A stretch of DNA of 64,000 nt, taken from the NCBI RefSeq assembly GCF_006364615.1, contig NZ_CP040986.1, positions 558,001 to 622,000 of the forward strand, given 5' to 3'. The position numbers and the translations under genes were made by a program. Under the pieces are notes generated by a model that had not been told where the DNA came from, ran no database searches, and worked only from the letters and a program-made list of their open reading frames with translations. Shown here piece after piece: positions 1-11,011 of the stretch. Source of the DNA: Candidatus Methylopumilus rimovensis (lineage in GTDB: Bacteria > Pseudomonadota > Gammaproteobacteria > Burkholderiales > Methylophilaceae). Position 1 is the first letter of the stretch. Every line of letters starts with the position of its first letter.

Positions 1-780
1 ATTTTATCTTCCTGCTTTATAGGTGGCTTACTAAGTGTGATCACAGCAGCGCTTGTGACACTTCATACAAGAATACACCTTGTCTCACATTTAGTGAGTT
101 TCGCCGTAGGGGCGATGTTAGGTGCTGTCTTCTTAGAAATATTGCCACACGCTTTTAAACTGACAAATAACATTGAAACGACAACCTTTGTTGTTTTATT
201 TGGCATTCTTTTATTCTTTGTGCTTGAAAAATTACTTTTGTGGCGTCACTGTCATGGCGATCATTGTGAAGTGCACGATGTGCATCATGAAGACCATGTT
301 TCTAAAAGTCACCAGCATACGCATGACGAAGGACGAAGTGGCAGCATGATTATGGTGGGAGATTTGTTTCATAATTTTGTGGATGGCATTTTAATTGGTT
401 CAGCATTTATGGTAAATACGAGTGTTGGCATTGTCACAGCTTTGGCGATCATTGCGCACGAGATTCCTCAAGAGGTGGGTAATTTTTTAATTCTGCTCCA
501 TTCAGGTTATAAGAAAAAAGAGGCTTTTATCTTTAACTTGCTCGCAAGTTTTTCTACTGTATTAGGCGGACTCTTAGCTTATTTTATTTTGGAATCCATG
601 ATGGATTGGGTGCCCTTTATTTTAGCGCTCGCAGCTTCCAGTATGATTTATGTATCCATTGCAGATTTGATTCCAGGACTTCATAAGAAAACAGAATTAC
701 GTTCCACAATATTTCAAGTCATCCTGATTGCATTAGGTATTGCATCAGTCGCTATGACTCAATGGATCGTTGAAGGTTAA
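1..780 (+). CDS. ZIP-family divalent metal transporter (5' end cut by window edge)
   Basis: Inner-membrane transporter of the ZIP (ZupT/Gufa-like) family, which moves Zn2+, Fe2+ and related ions into the cytoplasm. The reading frame is open from base 1 with no stop, and the first visible residues ([10 protein letters not shown]) already look like the first ZIP helix, so the true start lies upstream; the GTG at 37 is only an internal codon. About eight hydrophobic segments are present. A His-rich cytoplasmic loop lies near bases 250-325. It is followed by the signature metal-site motifs HNFVDG (about 370-387) and [10 protein letters not shown] (about 457-486). The second motif has Gln and Asn where many family members have His and Asp. 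The stop overlaps the start of rimO (TAATG), suggesting co-transcription. Family call is firm; metal specificity is not readable. Confidence 0.88.
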   Translation: MLSSCFIGGLLSVITAALVTLHTRIHLVSHLVSFAVGAMLGAVFLEILPHAFKLTNNIETTTFVVLFGILLFFVLEKLLLWRHCHGDHCEVHDVHHEDHVSKSHQHTHDEGRSGSMIMVGDLFHNFVDGILIGSAFMVNTSVGIVTALAIIAHEIPQEVGNFLILLHSGYKKKEAFIFNLLASFSTVLGGLLAYFILESMMDWVPFILALAASSMIYVSIADLIPGLHKKTELRSTIFQVILIALGIASVAMTQWIVEG

Positions 781-2099
781 TGGCATCCTCCATCCCTAAA
801 GTAGGTTTTGTATCTCTAGGCTGCCCTAAAGCTGGATCTGACTCTGAACGCATTTTGACTCAACTCCGTGCCGAAGGTTATGACATTTCAAAGTCCTACC
901 AAGATGCCGATTTAGTGGTTGTTAATACTTGTGGTTTTATTGATTCAGCCGTAAAAGAATCCATGGATGCTATAGGCGAAGCGGTTAGAAAAAATGGCAA
1001 AGTGATTGTGACGGGTTGTTTAGGTGCTAAAAAAGAAATTATTGAAGAGGAATATCCAAACTTACTCGCGATCACAGGACCTCATGCATTAAACGAAGTC
1101 ATGACGGCTGTTCATACGCACCTAGAAAAACCACACGACCCGTTTAGTGATTTGGTGCCTCCACAAGGTGTGCGTTTAACGCCCAAACATTATGCCTACT
1201 TAAAAATTTCAGAAGGCTGTAATCATCGATGTTCATTTTGTATTATTCCTTCCATGCGAGGAGATCTCGTCAGTCGTTCGATTGATGATGTGATGCGTGA
1301 GGCTGAAACTTTGGTGAATAGCGGTGTATCTGAAATTTTAGTGATTTCACAGGATACAAGTGCATATGGCGTGGATGTGAAATATCGAAGTGGCTTTTGG
1401 CATGGACGCCCAATCAAAACTAAACTTTATGATTTAGCAGAGGCTTTGGGATCATTAGGTGTATGGATCAGAATGCATTATGTCTATCCTTATCCTCATG
1501 TCGATGACATCATTCCTTTGATGTCCGAAGGATTGATTTTGCCTTACCTTGATGTGCCTTTTCAACATGCAAGTCCACGTATTTTAAAATTAATGAAACG
1601 ACCTGCAAGTTCTGAAAATAATCTTTTGCGTATCAACAAATGGAGAGAAATCTGTCCGGATATCACGATACGCAGTACATTTATCGTAGGTTTTCCAGGT
1701 GAGACCGAATCTGAATTTGAAGCACTTTTAGATTTTTTAGAAAATGCCCAATTAGATCGAGTAGGGTGTTTCAAGTATTCGCCTGTGGATGGTGCGAGTG
1801 CTAATCTTTTAGAAGGTCAGGTTACAGAAGAAATGAAAGAAGAGCGATTACAAAGATTTATGGAAACACAAGCACGTATCAGCCACAAAAAACTTGCAAA
1901 TAAGATAGGGCAAACACTTACTGTTTTAGTGGATGATCATGAAGGGGACTTTGCGATTGCAAGATCCATGGCAGATGCGCCTGATATTGATGGCAAAGTT
2001 TATTTGCGAGATGGCAAGCTTTTAAAGCCAGGTGATTTTGTCGATGTTAAAATTGAATCTTATGATCAACATGATTTATTTGCAGGCCCTAATCTTTAA
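780..2099 (+). CDS. rimO: ribosomal protein S12 methylthiotransferase RimO
   Basis: Radical-SAM methylthiotransferase that adds a methylthio group to the conserved aspartate of ribosomal protein S12. The N-terminal UPF0004 domain shows its three cluster cysteines, Cys15 (SLGCPK), Cys51 (NTCGF) and Cys80 (VTGC). The radical SAM motif CNHRCSFC (Cys147, 151, 154) binds the second [4Fe-4S] cluster, and a C-terminal TRAM-like domain ends the protein. The 439-aa length is normal. SLGCPKA...DSE together with [15 protein letters not shown] separates RimO from the tRNA enzyme MiaB. The ATG overlaps the stop of the upstream ZIP gene, and gltX starts 12 nt downstream. Confidence 0.96.
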   Translation: MASSIPKVGFVSLGCPKAGSDSERILTQLRAEGYDISKSYQDADLVVVNTCGFIDSAVKESMDAIGEAVRKNGKVIVTGCLGAKKEIIEEEYPNLLAITGPHALNEVMTAVHTHLEKPHDPFSDLVPPQGVRLTPKHYAYLKISEGCNHRCSFCIIPSMRGDLVSRSIDDVMREAETLVNSGVSEILVISQDTSAYGVDVKYRSGFWHGRPIKTKLYDLAEALGSLGVWIRMHYVYPYPHVDDIIPLMSEGLILPYLDVPFQHASPRILKLMKRPASSENNLLRINKWREICPDITIRSTFIVGFPGETESEFEALLDFLENAQLDRVGCFKYSPVDGASANLLEGQVTEEMKEERLQRFMETQARISHKKLANKIGQTLTVLVDDHEGDFAIARSMADAPDIDGKVYLRDGKLLKPGDFVDVKIESYDQHDLFAGPNL

Positions 2100-2111
2100 G
2101 AAAAAATATCT

Positions 2112-3503
2112 ATGACCGTTGTGACACGTTTTGCGCCAAGCCCCACAGGTTATCTTCATATTGGAGGTGCGAGAACTGCATTATTTTCTTGGGCATATGC
2201 TAAAAAAAATCATGGTCAATTTATTTTACGTATTGAAGATACCGATCTAGAAAGATCTACCCCTGAAGCGGTACAAGCTATCATAGATGGCATGACTTGG
2301 CTTCATCTTGATTATGATGATGGTCCAATTTATCAAACACAACGTACAGCAGTTTATAAAAAATATATTGATCAGTTAGTGAAGGATGATAAAGCTTATC
2401 TTTGTTATTCATCTAAAGAAGAATTAGAAATACTTCGTGAAACACAAATGAAAGCAGGCTTAAAACCCAAATACGATGGTAAATGGCGTCCTGAACCCGG
2501 AAAAAATTTACCCACCATTCCTCAAGATATAAAACCTGTGGTTCGTTTTAAGAATCCAACATCGGGCAATGTCTCTTGGCGTGATTTAGTTAAAGGTGAT
2601 ATTACGATTGCTAATGAAGAGCTTGATGATCTAATTATTGCAAGATCAGATGGTACACCTACTTATAATTTTTGTGTGGTGATTGATGATTGGGAAATGA
2701 AAGTGACTCATGTGATTCGAGGCGATGACCATATCAATAATACACCTCGTCAGATTAATCTTTTAAAAGCTTTGAATGCAAATGTCCCAGCTTATGCTCA
2801 TTTGTCGATGATTCTAGGAGATGATGGCCAAAAGTTATCAAAAAGACATGGGGCTGTGAGTGTGATGCAATATTTTGATCAAGGATATTTACCTGAAGCC
2901 ATCCTTAATTATTTAGCACGCCTTGGATGGAGCCACGGTGACGATGAAATTTTTAGTATGACTGACTTTTGTCAATGGTTTGATTTTGACCATATCACTT
3001 CTTCATCAGCACAATTCAATACCGAAAAATTAGATTGGTTGAATAGTCATTACATTAAAACATTACCACTCGATCGTATAAGCATTGCGATCGAGCCTTA
3101 TTTAAAAGCGCTTATTAAGGCACCTATTGATGTTGACCTTTTAAAGAAATCGATTGAAATTCACCGTGAACGTGCAAATCATTTAACCACGCTTGCTAAA
3201 GATATAGTCTACGTATTTGAATATCAAAAACCCAATCCAGAAGATTTTGCAAAACATATCAATGACGAAGCATTAGGCCTTATAAAAAATTTTCAAGCTG
3301 CTTTAATTGAGATTGATTGGACGAAAGAAGCCATTCATAATGCTATGAATGAAGTCGTGACATCACATGCGATTAAATTTCCAAAACTTGCGATGCCACT
3401 CCGGGTCCTTTTGACAGGCATTGCCCAATCCCCAAGCATTGATGCAGTGATGGCTATATTAGGGCGGGATGAAACTTTGAAGCGTTTAAATCTTTACTTA
3501 TAA
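2112..3503 (+). CDS. gltX: glutamate--tRNA ligase
   Basis: Class I aminoacyl-tRNA synthetase charging tRNA-Glu in the cytoplasm. The HIGH-type motif is seen as PSPTGYLHIGGART (residues 9-22) and the KMSKS-type motif as KLSKRHG (from about residue 241). The 463-aa length matches bacterial GluRS, and a C-terminal helical anticodon-binding part follows. It sits between rimO and hfq on the same strand. Whether it is discriminating (Glu only) or also charges tRNA-Gln cannot be read from this window. Confidence 0.96.
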   Translation: MTVVTRFAPSPTGYLHIGGARTALFSWAYAKKNHGQFILRIEDTDLERSTPEAVQAIIDGMTWLHLDYDDGPIYQTQRTAVYKKYIDQLVKDDKAYLCYSSKEELEILRETQMKAGLKPKYDGKWRPEPGKNLPTIPQDIKPVVRFKNPTSGNVSWRDLVKGDITIANEELDDLIIARSDGTPTYNFCVVIDDWEMKVTHVIRGDDHINNTPRQINLLKALNANVPAYAHLSMILGDDGQKLSKRHGAVSVMQYFDQGYLPEAILNYLARLGWSHGDDEIFSMTDFCQWFDFDHITSSSAQFNTEKLDWLNSHYIKTLPLDRISIAIEPYLKALIKAPIDVDLLKKSIEIHRERANHLTTLAKDIVYVFEYQKPNPEDFAKHINDEALGLIKNFQAALIEIDWTKEAIHNAMNEVVTSHAIKFPKLAMPLRVLLTGIAQSPSIDAVMAILGRDETLKRLNLYL

Positions 3504-3521
3504 CTTTATTTGGAATTGACC

Positions 3522-3758
3522 ATGGATAAAAAGAGCACACACTTACAAGATGATTTTTTAAATCAACTCAGAAAAGAACATGTGTCCGTCTCTATTTACT
3601 TAATGAATGGTATTAAATTACAAGGCAATATTGAATCATTTGATCAGTACGCTATTCTTCTAAAGAACACAGTAAGCCAATTAGTTTACAAACATGCTAT
3701 TTCAACGATTGTGCCTATGCGCAATGTCAATATCGAGCCTCCAGCAGATGTCGATTAA
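3522..3758 (+). CDS. hfq: RNA chaperone Hfq
   Basis: Hexameric Sm-like RNA chaperone that pairs small RNAs with mRNAs. The 78-aa product carries Sm1 ([20 protein letters not shown]) and the Sm2 signature [10 protein letters not shown], nearly identical to E. coli Hfq. I chose the ATG at 3522 because the protein then starts [17 protein letters not shown], aligning with the E. coli N terminus; a TTG at 3510 would add four residues. The C-terminal tail after Sm2 is very short, as in many betaproteobacteria. The stop overlaps the hflX start (TAATG). Confidence 0.97.
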   Translation: MDKKSTHLQDDFLNQLRKEHVSVSIYLMNGIKLQGNIESFDQYAILLKNTVSQLVYKHAISTIVPMRNVNIEPPADVD

Positions 3759-4900
3759 TGTTTGAACGCCCGAATGAAGGTAAGTCCGCTTGTGTCATCA
3801 GTATTAATTTTGGTGATGTCGATTTCGAAGAGAGTGTCGAAGAAATAAAAGAGTTAGTTTTAAGTGCTGATATGAAAATTGTCAGTACGGTCAATATTAA
3901 AAGATCAGCGCCTGACCCTAAATATTTTTTAGGATCAGGAAAGGCTGAAGAAGTGAAATTCATCATCCAAGAATCAAAGGCAGATACAGTGATTTTTAAT
4001 CACAATTTAAGCCCCTCACAAGAACGTAATTTAGAAAAATACTTTAGTACGCGCATTTTAGATCGCACTGCACTTATCTTATTTATTTTCGCAAAGCGTG
4101 CAAAAAGTCATGAGGGTAAACTCCAAGTGGAGTTAGCGCAACTTGATCACTTATCTACTCGCTTAATTAAAGGCTGGAGCCATTTAGAAAGACAAAAGGG
4201 TGGTATTGGCGTGAGAGGCGGCCCTGGTGAAAAGCAATTAGAACTTGATCGCCGAATGTTGAGGCTTCGAATAAAGCAGTTAAAAGAAAAACTCGATAAA
4301 TTAAAACGACAACGCACCATGCAGCGAAAAAAACGAAGTCGTTCGAGCGTGCTTAATATTTCAATCGTAGGTTATACGAACGCAGGCAAATCGACGCTCT
4401 TTAATCAACTCACACGTGCCGATACATTAGCCATGAACCAGCTTTTTGCAACACTTGATACAACTTCAAGAAAGCTTTTTATAGGAGAGGGGGTGGAATG
4501 TGTCGTGTCCGATACAGTCGGCTTTATAAAGTCACTTCCTACGACATTAATTGAAGCTTTTAAATCAACGCTAGAAGAATCAAGAGAAGCCGACTTATTG
4601 CTTCATGTCGTCAATATGGCTAACCCCAATCATAATGAGCAAATCATCGCAGTTCATAAGATTTTAGAGGAAATTAAAGCCTCCTCTATTCCTCAAATTC
4701 TTGTTTTAAATCAAATTGATAGGCTTGATATAAAGGCAAATCATGAAAGGGATGAATATGGTAGAATTTCATCTATTCAGTTATCTGCAAAGACAGGTGA
4801 GGGGATTGAACTTTTAAAAAAGGCTATCCTCGAAATCTATGAAGCAAGCCAAATAACAAATACCGATAAATTTGAAGAAACTCCATTAAACAATACATAG
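3758..4900 (+). CDS. hflX: ribosome-associated GTPase HflX
   Basis: GTPase that binds the 50S subunit and splits stalled ribosomes under stress. The N-terminal HflX domain includes the glycine-rich GGIGVRGGPGEKQLE segment, followed by a coiled linker rich in Lys/Arg. The G domain shows G1 GYTNAGKST (about residues 205-213), G3 DTVGF and G4 NQID. Length is 380 aa, somewhat shorter than E. coli HflX because of a trimmed C-terminal tail. Its ATG overlaps the hfq stop, and hflK starts 13 nt after its stop, the usual hfq-hflX-hflK-hflC order. Confidence 0.96.
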   Translation: MFERPNEGKSACVISINFGDVDFEESVEEIKELVLSADMKIVSTVNIKRSAPDPKYFLGSGKAEEVKFIIQESKADTVIFNHNLSPSQERNLEKYFSTRILDRTALILFIFAKRAKSHEGKLQVELAQLDHLSTRLIKGWSHLERQKGGIGVRGGPGEKQLELDRRMLRLRIKQLKEKLDKLKRQRTMQRKKRSRSSVLNISIVGYTNAGKSTLFNQLTRADTLAMNQLFATLDTTSRKLFIGEGVECVVSDTVGFIKSLPTTLIEAFKSTLEESREADLLLHVVNMANPNHNEQIIAVHKILEEIKASSIPQILVLNQIDRLDIKANHERDEYGRISSIQLSAKTGEGIELLKKAILEIYEASQITNTDKFEETPLNNT

Positions 4901-4913
4901 TTAGTAGACATAT

Positions 4914-6125
4914 ATGGCAAAAAATCCTGAACAAAATAATAACCAAGATCAAGGACCTCCTGATTTAGATGAGCTCCTGAATGATTTGGGAAAAAAAATA
5001 GGCCGACTTTTTGGCAGAAAAGAAAGTGCCCAAAAAAATTCTAAGCCGAATAATGGAGGTTCACAATCTAAAACACCTCAAGATCAATTACCGGTGACAA
5101 CGATTGTGCTTATTATTGCCTTAATTTGGGCTGCCACTGGATTCTATATTGTGGATCAAGGCTCTCGCGGTGTGGTGCTTAGATTTGGAAAAAATACAGA
5201 AGTGACTATGCCAGGGCCGCGGTGGCACATTCCTTTTCCTGTTGAGTCAGTGGAAGTCGTTAATCTAGAACAAGTGCGAACGCTTGAGGTGGGTTATCGC
5301 TCGTCTGGTAATAGCGTCGCTAGATCTAAAGAGCTCAGAGAATCATTGATGCTGACAGATGATGAAAATATTATTGATCTTCAATTCGCCGTGCAATACA
5401 ACCTCAAATCAGCTGAAAATTTTCTATTCAATAACCGTTCCGCAGATGCTTCGGTAAGGGGGGCTGCTGAAAGTGCAATTCGAGAAATTGTGGGTAAAAG
5501 CAAAATGGATTTTGCTCTTTATGAAGGTCGTGAAGAAATTGCTGTAAAAGCTAAAAAATTAATGCAGGAAATATTGGATCGTTATGACACGGGCATTAAT
5601 GTAACGAGCGTGACTATGCAAAATGCGCAACCACCAGAACAGGTGCAAGCTTCATTTGACGATGCAGTGAAGGCAAAACAAGATTTAGAGCGTCAAAAAA
5701 ATGAAGGTCAAGCTTATGCTAACGATATTATTCCAAAAGCGAAGGGTGCAGCATCAAGATTAACGTCTGAAGCACAGGGTTATCGCGTCAAAGTAGAAAG
5801 TGAAGCCAAAGGAAATGCGAGTCGTTTTGAACAAATATTGACGCAATACAATCGCGCACCTGAAGTGATGCGAGACCGTATCTATATCGAAGCCCAGGAG
5901 CAAATCTTATCGAATATTTCTAAGGTGATTGTGGATCAAAAAAATTCAAACAGTCTTTTGTACCTACCCTTAGATAAATTGATTCAGCAAATGTCACCAA
6001 GTTCTAAAGAAAACATATCTTCCACAATCAATGTCTCACCTCAGGTGGATATGAATCAAACATCTCTTCAAAATCTAGAAAGATCGAGAGATGCATTTAA
6101 ATCGAGAGAGCGTGAAGTAAGGTAA
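4914..6125 (+). CDS. hflK: FtsH protease modulator subunit HflK
   Basis: Membrane-anchored SPFH/prohibitin protein that forms the HflKC cage around the FtsH protease and modulates degradation of membrane proteins. The first 55 residues are a polar Asn/Gln/Lys-rich cytoplasmic tail. One transmembrane helix follows (about residues 60-82), then the periplasmic SPFH domain starting at VDQGSRGVVLRFGK. A long helical region lies near residues 230-320. The C-terminal tail is polar. 403 aa is normal. It is followed 5 nt later by hflC. Confidence 0.95.
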   Translation: MAKNPEQNNNQDQGPPDLDELLNDLGKKIGRLFGRKESAQKNSKPNNGGSQSKTPQDQLPVTTIVLIIALIWAATGFYIVDQGSRGVVLRFGKNTEVTMPGPRWHIPFPVESVEVVNLEQVRTLEVGYRSSGNSVARSKELRESLMLTDDENIIDLQFAVQYNLKSAENFLFNNRSADASVRGAAESAIREIVGKSKMDFALYEGREEIAVKAKKLMQEILDRYDTGINVTSVTMQNAQPPEQVQASFDDAVKAKQDLERQKNEGQAYANDIIPKAKGAASRLTSEAQGYRVKVESEAKGNASRFEQILTQYNRAPEVMRDRIYIEAQEQILSNISKVIVDQKNSNSLLYLPLDKLIQQMSPSSKENISSTINVSPQVDMNQTSLQNLERSRDAFKSREREVR

Positions 6126-6130
6126 TCATT

Positions 6131-7006
6131 ATGAAAAAAATAACGTACGTAGCAGTTGGCTTTTTTATCGCAATCATGATGCTTGCAGCATCGACTTTTA
6201 CAGTAGATCAAAGGGAACATGCCATTGTTTTTAGGTTAGGTGAAATTGTGTCAATTAAGAAAGAGCCGGGACTTTATTTCAAAACGCCTCTTATTGAAAA
6301 TGTACGTTTTTTTGATAATCGTATTTTGACGCTCAATGTTCAGGAAGCTGATCGTTTTATTACGAGTGAAAAGAAAAATGTTTTAGTGGATTCATTTATC
6401 AAATGGAAAATCATTGACCCTGCGAAATATTATGTGTCAGTTAAAGGCGATGAGGTTCAGGCAGAAAGAAGAATTTCACAAACAGTGAATGATGGATTGC
6501 GCGCTGAGTTTGGTAAAAGAACAATTCATGATGTGGTTTCAGGAGAGCGAACTGAGATTATGCAAATTTTAACTGAACGCGCTGATCGTGATTTGCGCTC
6601 TCTTGGTATTCAAATTTTAGATGTACGTTTAAGGCGCGTTGACCTTCCAAAAGAAGTGAGCGAATCAGTGTATCAACGTATGGATGCAGAACGGAAATCA
6701 GTCGCTAATGAATTACGCTCTCAAGGCTTTGCAGCTTCAGAAAAAATTCGTGCGGATGCTGAAAAACAGCGCGATATTATTGTCGCTGAAGCTTATAAAG
6801 AAGCTCAAAAATTAAAAGGTGATGGCGACGCAAAGGCAGCAGAAATATATGCCAATGCCTATGGTAAGAATCCGGAGTTTTATGCTTTTTACCGAAGTGT
6901 AGAAGCTTATAAAAATAGCTTTAAAGATAAAAGTGACGTGATGGTCCTTGAGCCAACCTCTGACTTTTTAAAATACTTTCGAAGCTCAAAGAAGAAAAAA
7001 GAATAA
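6131..7006 (+). CDS. hflC: FtsH protease modulator subunit HflC
   Basis: Partner of HflK in the inner-membrane HflKC complex. It has an N-terminal transmembrane helix (about residues 5-23), then the SPFH domain beginning VDQREHAIVFRLGE, then a coiled region with alternating Ala/Glu/Lys (RADAEKQRDIIVAEAYKEAQ). The 291-aa length is typical. The gene is tightly packed between hflK and the small DUF2065 gene, and the three are probably co-transcribed. Confidence 0.95.
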   Translation: MKKITYVAVGFFIAIMMLAASTFTVDQREHAIVFRLGEIVSIKKEPGLYFKTPLIENVRFFDNRILTLNVQEADRFITSEKKNVLVDSFIKWKIIDPAKYYVSVKGDEVQAERRISQTVNDGLRAEFGKRTIHDVVSGERTEIMQILTERADRDLRSLGIQILDVRLRRVDLPKEVSESVYQRMDAERKSVANELRSQGFAASEKIRADAEKQRDIIVAEAYKEAQKLKGDGDAKAAEIYANAYGKNPEFYAFYRSVEAYKNSFKDKSDVMVLEPTSDFLKYFRSSKKKKE

Positions 7007-7009
7007 AAG

Positions 7010-7195
7010 ATGAAAAATTGGCTTTTTTCATCTTTAGGATTGATGTTGGTCATAGAAGGTCTTATGCCCTTTTTTTTTCCACAAGGCTGGCGTGATACCT
7101 TTAAAAAACTCATTACAATGAAAAGTGGTCAGATCCGTTTTATGGGTCTGGTGTCTTTTTTGTTAGGATTAATTTTTATATTCTTAGGCCGTTAA
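7010..7195 (+). CDS. DUF2065 (YjeT-like) small membrane protein
   Basis: A 61-aa protein with two hydrophobic helices (about residues 5-23 and 41-59) separated by a short polar loop (RDTFKKLITMKSGQIR). The pattern is that of the DUF2065 / YjeT family, which commonly sits between hflC and hisZ or purA. The function is unknown; position suggests a link to HflKC/FtsH but nothing in the sequence proves it. It starts 3 nt after hflC and ends 3 nt before hisZ. A nine-T run codes for three Phe in a row near base 7073. Confidence 0.85.
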   Translation: MKNWLFSSLGLMLVIEGLMPFFFPQGWRDTFKKLITMKSGQIRFMGLVSFLLGLIFIFLGR

Positions 7196-7198
7196 TCG

Positions 7199-8350
7199 AT
7201 GAATCAATGGACACTCCCCGATTATGTTGAAGACATGCTTCCTGATGAAGCTTTCTATCTCGAGTCTTTAAGACGTTCTATTCTTGATCTCTATCAATCG
7301 CATGGTTATTTCTATGTGATTCCTCCTATGTTGGAATACATTGAATCTTTAAATAGTAACGGTCAGGATATGGATCTTGATACATTTAAGGTTGTAGACC
7401 AGTTATCAGGTAGACTCATGGGGGTTCGTTCTGATATCACCCCCCAAGTGGCTCGTATCGATGCACATCTTATTCAAAATGACGAAGTGACAAGACTATC
7501 ATACGCAGGTTCGGTATTAAGAACAAAGCCTGCAAGCTTTCTTCAATCAAGAGAACCTTTCCAGATCGGAGCTGAGCTCTATGGATTTAAAGGTATTGAT
7601 GCTGATCTTGAAATTCAAACATTATTAATTAAGACACTTAATACGATTGGTATCAAACATGCCGTATTTGATTTTAATCATCTTGATATTTTTACCACTT
7701 TAATTGCTTCATCGGATGTAGAGCGCGATCAACTCGATCGTTTATATCAGGCTATGCAGAAAAAAGACAAATCGGAAGTGGTTGATTTGACAAAATCAAT
7801 GGATAAAAAAAATCGAGATGCATTGATCGCATTAGTTAATCTTTATGGTGATGCGAATGTCTTAAAAGAAGCCGAGAAAGTTTTGCCACAAGATCATACG
7901 ATTAAAAATGCACTGCAATTCCTAAAAAAAATTGATAATGCCCTAAAAAATAATGCAATTAAAATTTCATATGATTTGAGTGATATTCGAGGATATCAAT
8001 ACCATAATGGTTTGGTATTTTCAGTCTATGCAGACAATTGCTACTCACCAATTGCACTCGGCGGTCGCTACGACAATATTGGTGCCTCTTTTGGTCGTAA
8101 TCGTCCTGCAACAGGGTTCACCATGGATTTAAAAAATATAGTCACTTTATTCCCTAATGGAAAAAAAGCGAAAGCTATTTTAGCGCCTCACAATAATGAT
8201 CCTGAATTACAAAAAGCGATTGAGTCTTTACGTCAAAAAGGTGAAATTGTTGCGATCGATTTATTTGGAAATATGAAAGCAGTCGAAAATAATTGTGATC
8301 GCATATTGGTTCAAGACGCGTCTCAAGCGTGGAAAGTGAAAACGGTTTAA
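7199..8350 (+). CDS. hisZ: ATP phosphoribosyltransferase regulatory subunit HisZ
   Basis: HisRS-like paralogue lacking aminoacylation; it forms a complex with the short form of HisG, which catalyses the first step of histidine synthesis. The N terminus (WTLPDYVEDMLPDEAF) and the class II synthetase-like motifs 'GVRSDITPQVARID' and 'ALGGRYDNIGASFGRNRPATGF' are typical of HisZ. The 383-aa length lacks the anticodon-binding domain of true HisRS. Its presence predicts a short HisG elsewhere in the genome. It is located immediately before purA. Confidence 0.94.
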   Translation: MNQWTLPDYVEDMLPDEAFYLESLRRSILDLYQSHGYFYVIPPMLEYIESLNSNGQDMDLDTFKVVDQLSGRLMGVRSDITPQVARIDAHLIQNDEVTRLSYAGSVLRTKPASFLQSREPFQIGAELYGFKGIDADLEIQTLLIKTLNTIGIKHAVFDFNHLDIFTTLIASSDVERDQLDRLYQAMQKKDKSEVVDLTKSMDKKNRDALIALVNLYGDANVLKEAEKVLPQDHTIKNALQFLKKIDNALKNNAIKISYDLSDIRGYQYHNGLVFSVYADNCYSPIALGGRYDNIGASFGRNRPATGFTMDLKNIVTLFPNGKKAKAILAPHNNDPELQKAIESLRQKGEIVAIDLFGNMKAVENNCDRILVQDASQAWKVKTV

Positions 8351-9670
<1,320 letters not shown>

Positions 9671-9676
9671 TACCTG

Positions 9677-11011
9677 ATGGCAGATCCTCAAGTTCAGCAT
9701 GTCAGCACGATTATTTCTGCTAAATGGATCTGTCCTGTTAGGCCGCATAATATAACACTAGAAGATCATTCGATCGTTATTGATCAGGATCGAATCATTG
9801 ATATTATTGAGACAAAAAAAGTTGCTTCACTTTATCAAACTCAAGAGCACTTTCAGTTTCACCATCATATCGTGACTCCCGGTCTTATCAATGCGCATAC
9901 ACATGCTGCAATGAATTTATTTAGAGGTTTTGCAGATGATCAACCACTTCATACATGGCTTAACGAATCTATTTGGCCGCTTGAAAAAAAATGGGTCACC
10001 CCTGATTTTGTATATGAAGGCACATTAATTGCATGCGCTGAAATGTTAAAGAGCGGTGTAACGACATTCAATGAAATGTATTTTTATCCTGAAGCAGCAT
10101 CGCGCGCAATTAAACAAAGCGGTATGAGAGCGAACATTGGGCTTTTTGTGATGGATTATCCATCGAATTACGCGAATGATGGGGACGATTACTTGATGAA
10201 AGGGCTTGAGGCTCGAGATGGCTGGCGAGATGATGCATTAATTACTTCAAGTTTAGCACCGCATGCACCATATTCAGTTTCAGATAAAACGCTTTCTCAA
10301 GTATTAACCTATGCCAATCAGCTTAATCTCACTATGCATATGCATGTGCATGAAACAGAAGATGAGATTCAAGAAAGTTTAAAACAATACCAATTAAGGC
10401 CTATTGAAAGACTAAATCGTCTTGGCATTTTGAGCCCACAATTTATGGCGGTTCATTCTGTTTATTTGAACGAAGAAGACTTAACCATACTCTCAAAAGA
10501 ATCCGCATCAGTCATTCATTGCCCAGTTTCAAATTTAAAATTAGGGAGTGGTATGGCTGATATAAGCACATTACAAAAACATGGCATTAATATATGTATA
10601 GGCACCGATGGCAGTGCGAGTAACAATAAGCAAGATTTATTGCATGATATGCAATTAGCGTCTTTACTTGCTAAAGGGCTCACAAAAAATCCTGCGACAC
10701 TTAATGCTAAAACATCTTTAGAGATGATGACCATTAATGCTGCAAAAGCATTAGGCTTAGACGATCGCATCGGATCTATCGAAAAAGGTAAATATGCCGA
10801 TTTGACTGTATTTAATATGGATCATATATCAACATTGCCCATGTATGATCCGATGAGCCATTTAATTTATGCAGCATCACGGGAAGAAGTCAGTCATGTT
10901 TGGGTAAATGGCATATTGCAATATGAAGAAGGGCACTTCGCATCCATGGATATTCAAGCATGTAAGGATATAGCGCTACGATGGCAACTCAAGCTAAAAC
11001 AAAACATATAA
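9677..11011 (+). CDS. TRZ/ATZ-family amidohydrolase (probable S-adenosylhomocysteine / methylthioadenosine deaminase)
   Basis: Metal-dependent cytosine-deaminase-like amidohydrolase. The N-terminal metal ligands are His74 and His76 (NAHTHAAMN). Further ligands and catalytic residues appear as HMHVHET, HCPVSNLKLGSG and GTDGSASNN. A 444-aa length and this motif set match the MtaD/SAH deaminase group. In betaproteobacteria a gene of this kind commonly precedes ubiG, where SAH removal would fit a methyltransferase partner. Substrate remains inferred; members may act on MTA, SAH, adenosine or related purines. Its last 31 nt overlap the start of ubiG. Confidence 0.85.
   Translation: MADPQVQHVSTIISAKWICPVRPHNITLEDHSIVIDQDRIIDIIETKKVASLYQTQEHFQFHHHIVTPGLINAHTHAAMNLFRGFADDQPLHTWLNESIWPLEKKWVTPDFVYEGTLIACAEMLKSGVTTFNEMYFYPEAASRAIKQSGMRANIGLFVMDYPSNYANDGDDYLMKGLEARDGWRDDALITSSLAPHAPYSVSDKTLSQVLTYANQLNLTMHMHVHETEDEIQESLKQYQLRPIERLNRLGILSPQFMAVHSVYLNEEDLTILSKESASVIHCPVSNLKLGSGMADISTLQKHGINICIGTDGSASNNKQDLLHDMQLASLLAKGLTKNPATLNAKTSLEMMTINAAKALGLDDRIGSIEKGKYADLTVFNMDHISTLPMYDPMSHLIYAASREEVSHVWVNGILQYEEGHFASMDIQACKDIALRWQLKLKQNI

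Noticed and set aside
1-780. ZIP transporter as a truncated pseudogene starting at GTG 37
   Set aside because: The frame stays open to base 1 with family-like sequence before the GTG, so it is simply cut by the window edge.
7072-7081. Nine-T run in the DUF2065 gene as another slippery site
   Set aside because: It codes for Phe-Phe-Phe in a membrane helix, has no functional reason for slippage, and shows that long homopolymers occur by chance in this AT-rich DNA.
10981-11011. Frameshift between the deaminase and ubiG
   Set aside because: Both proteins are complete at their ends; the 31-nt overlap is an ordinary translational coupling.
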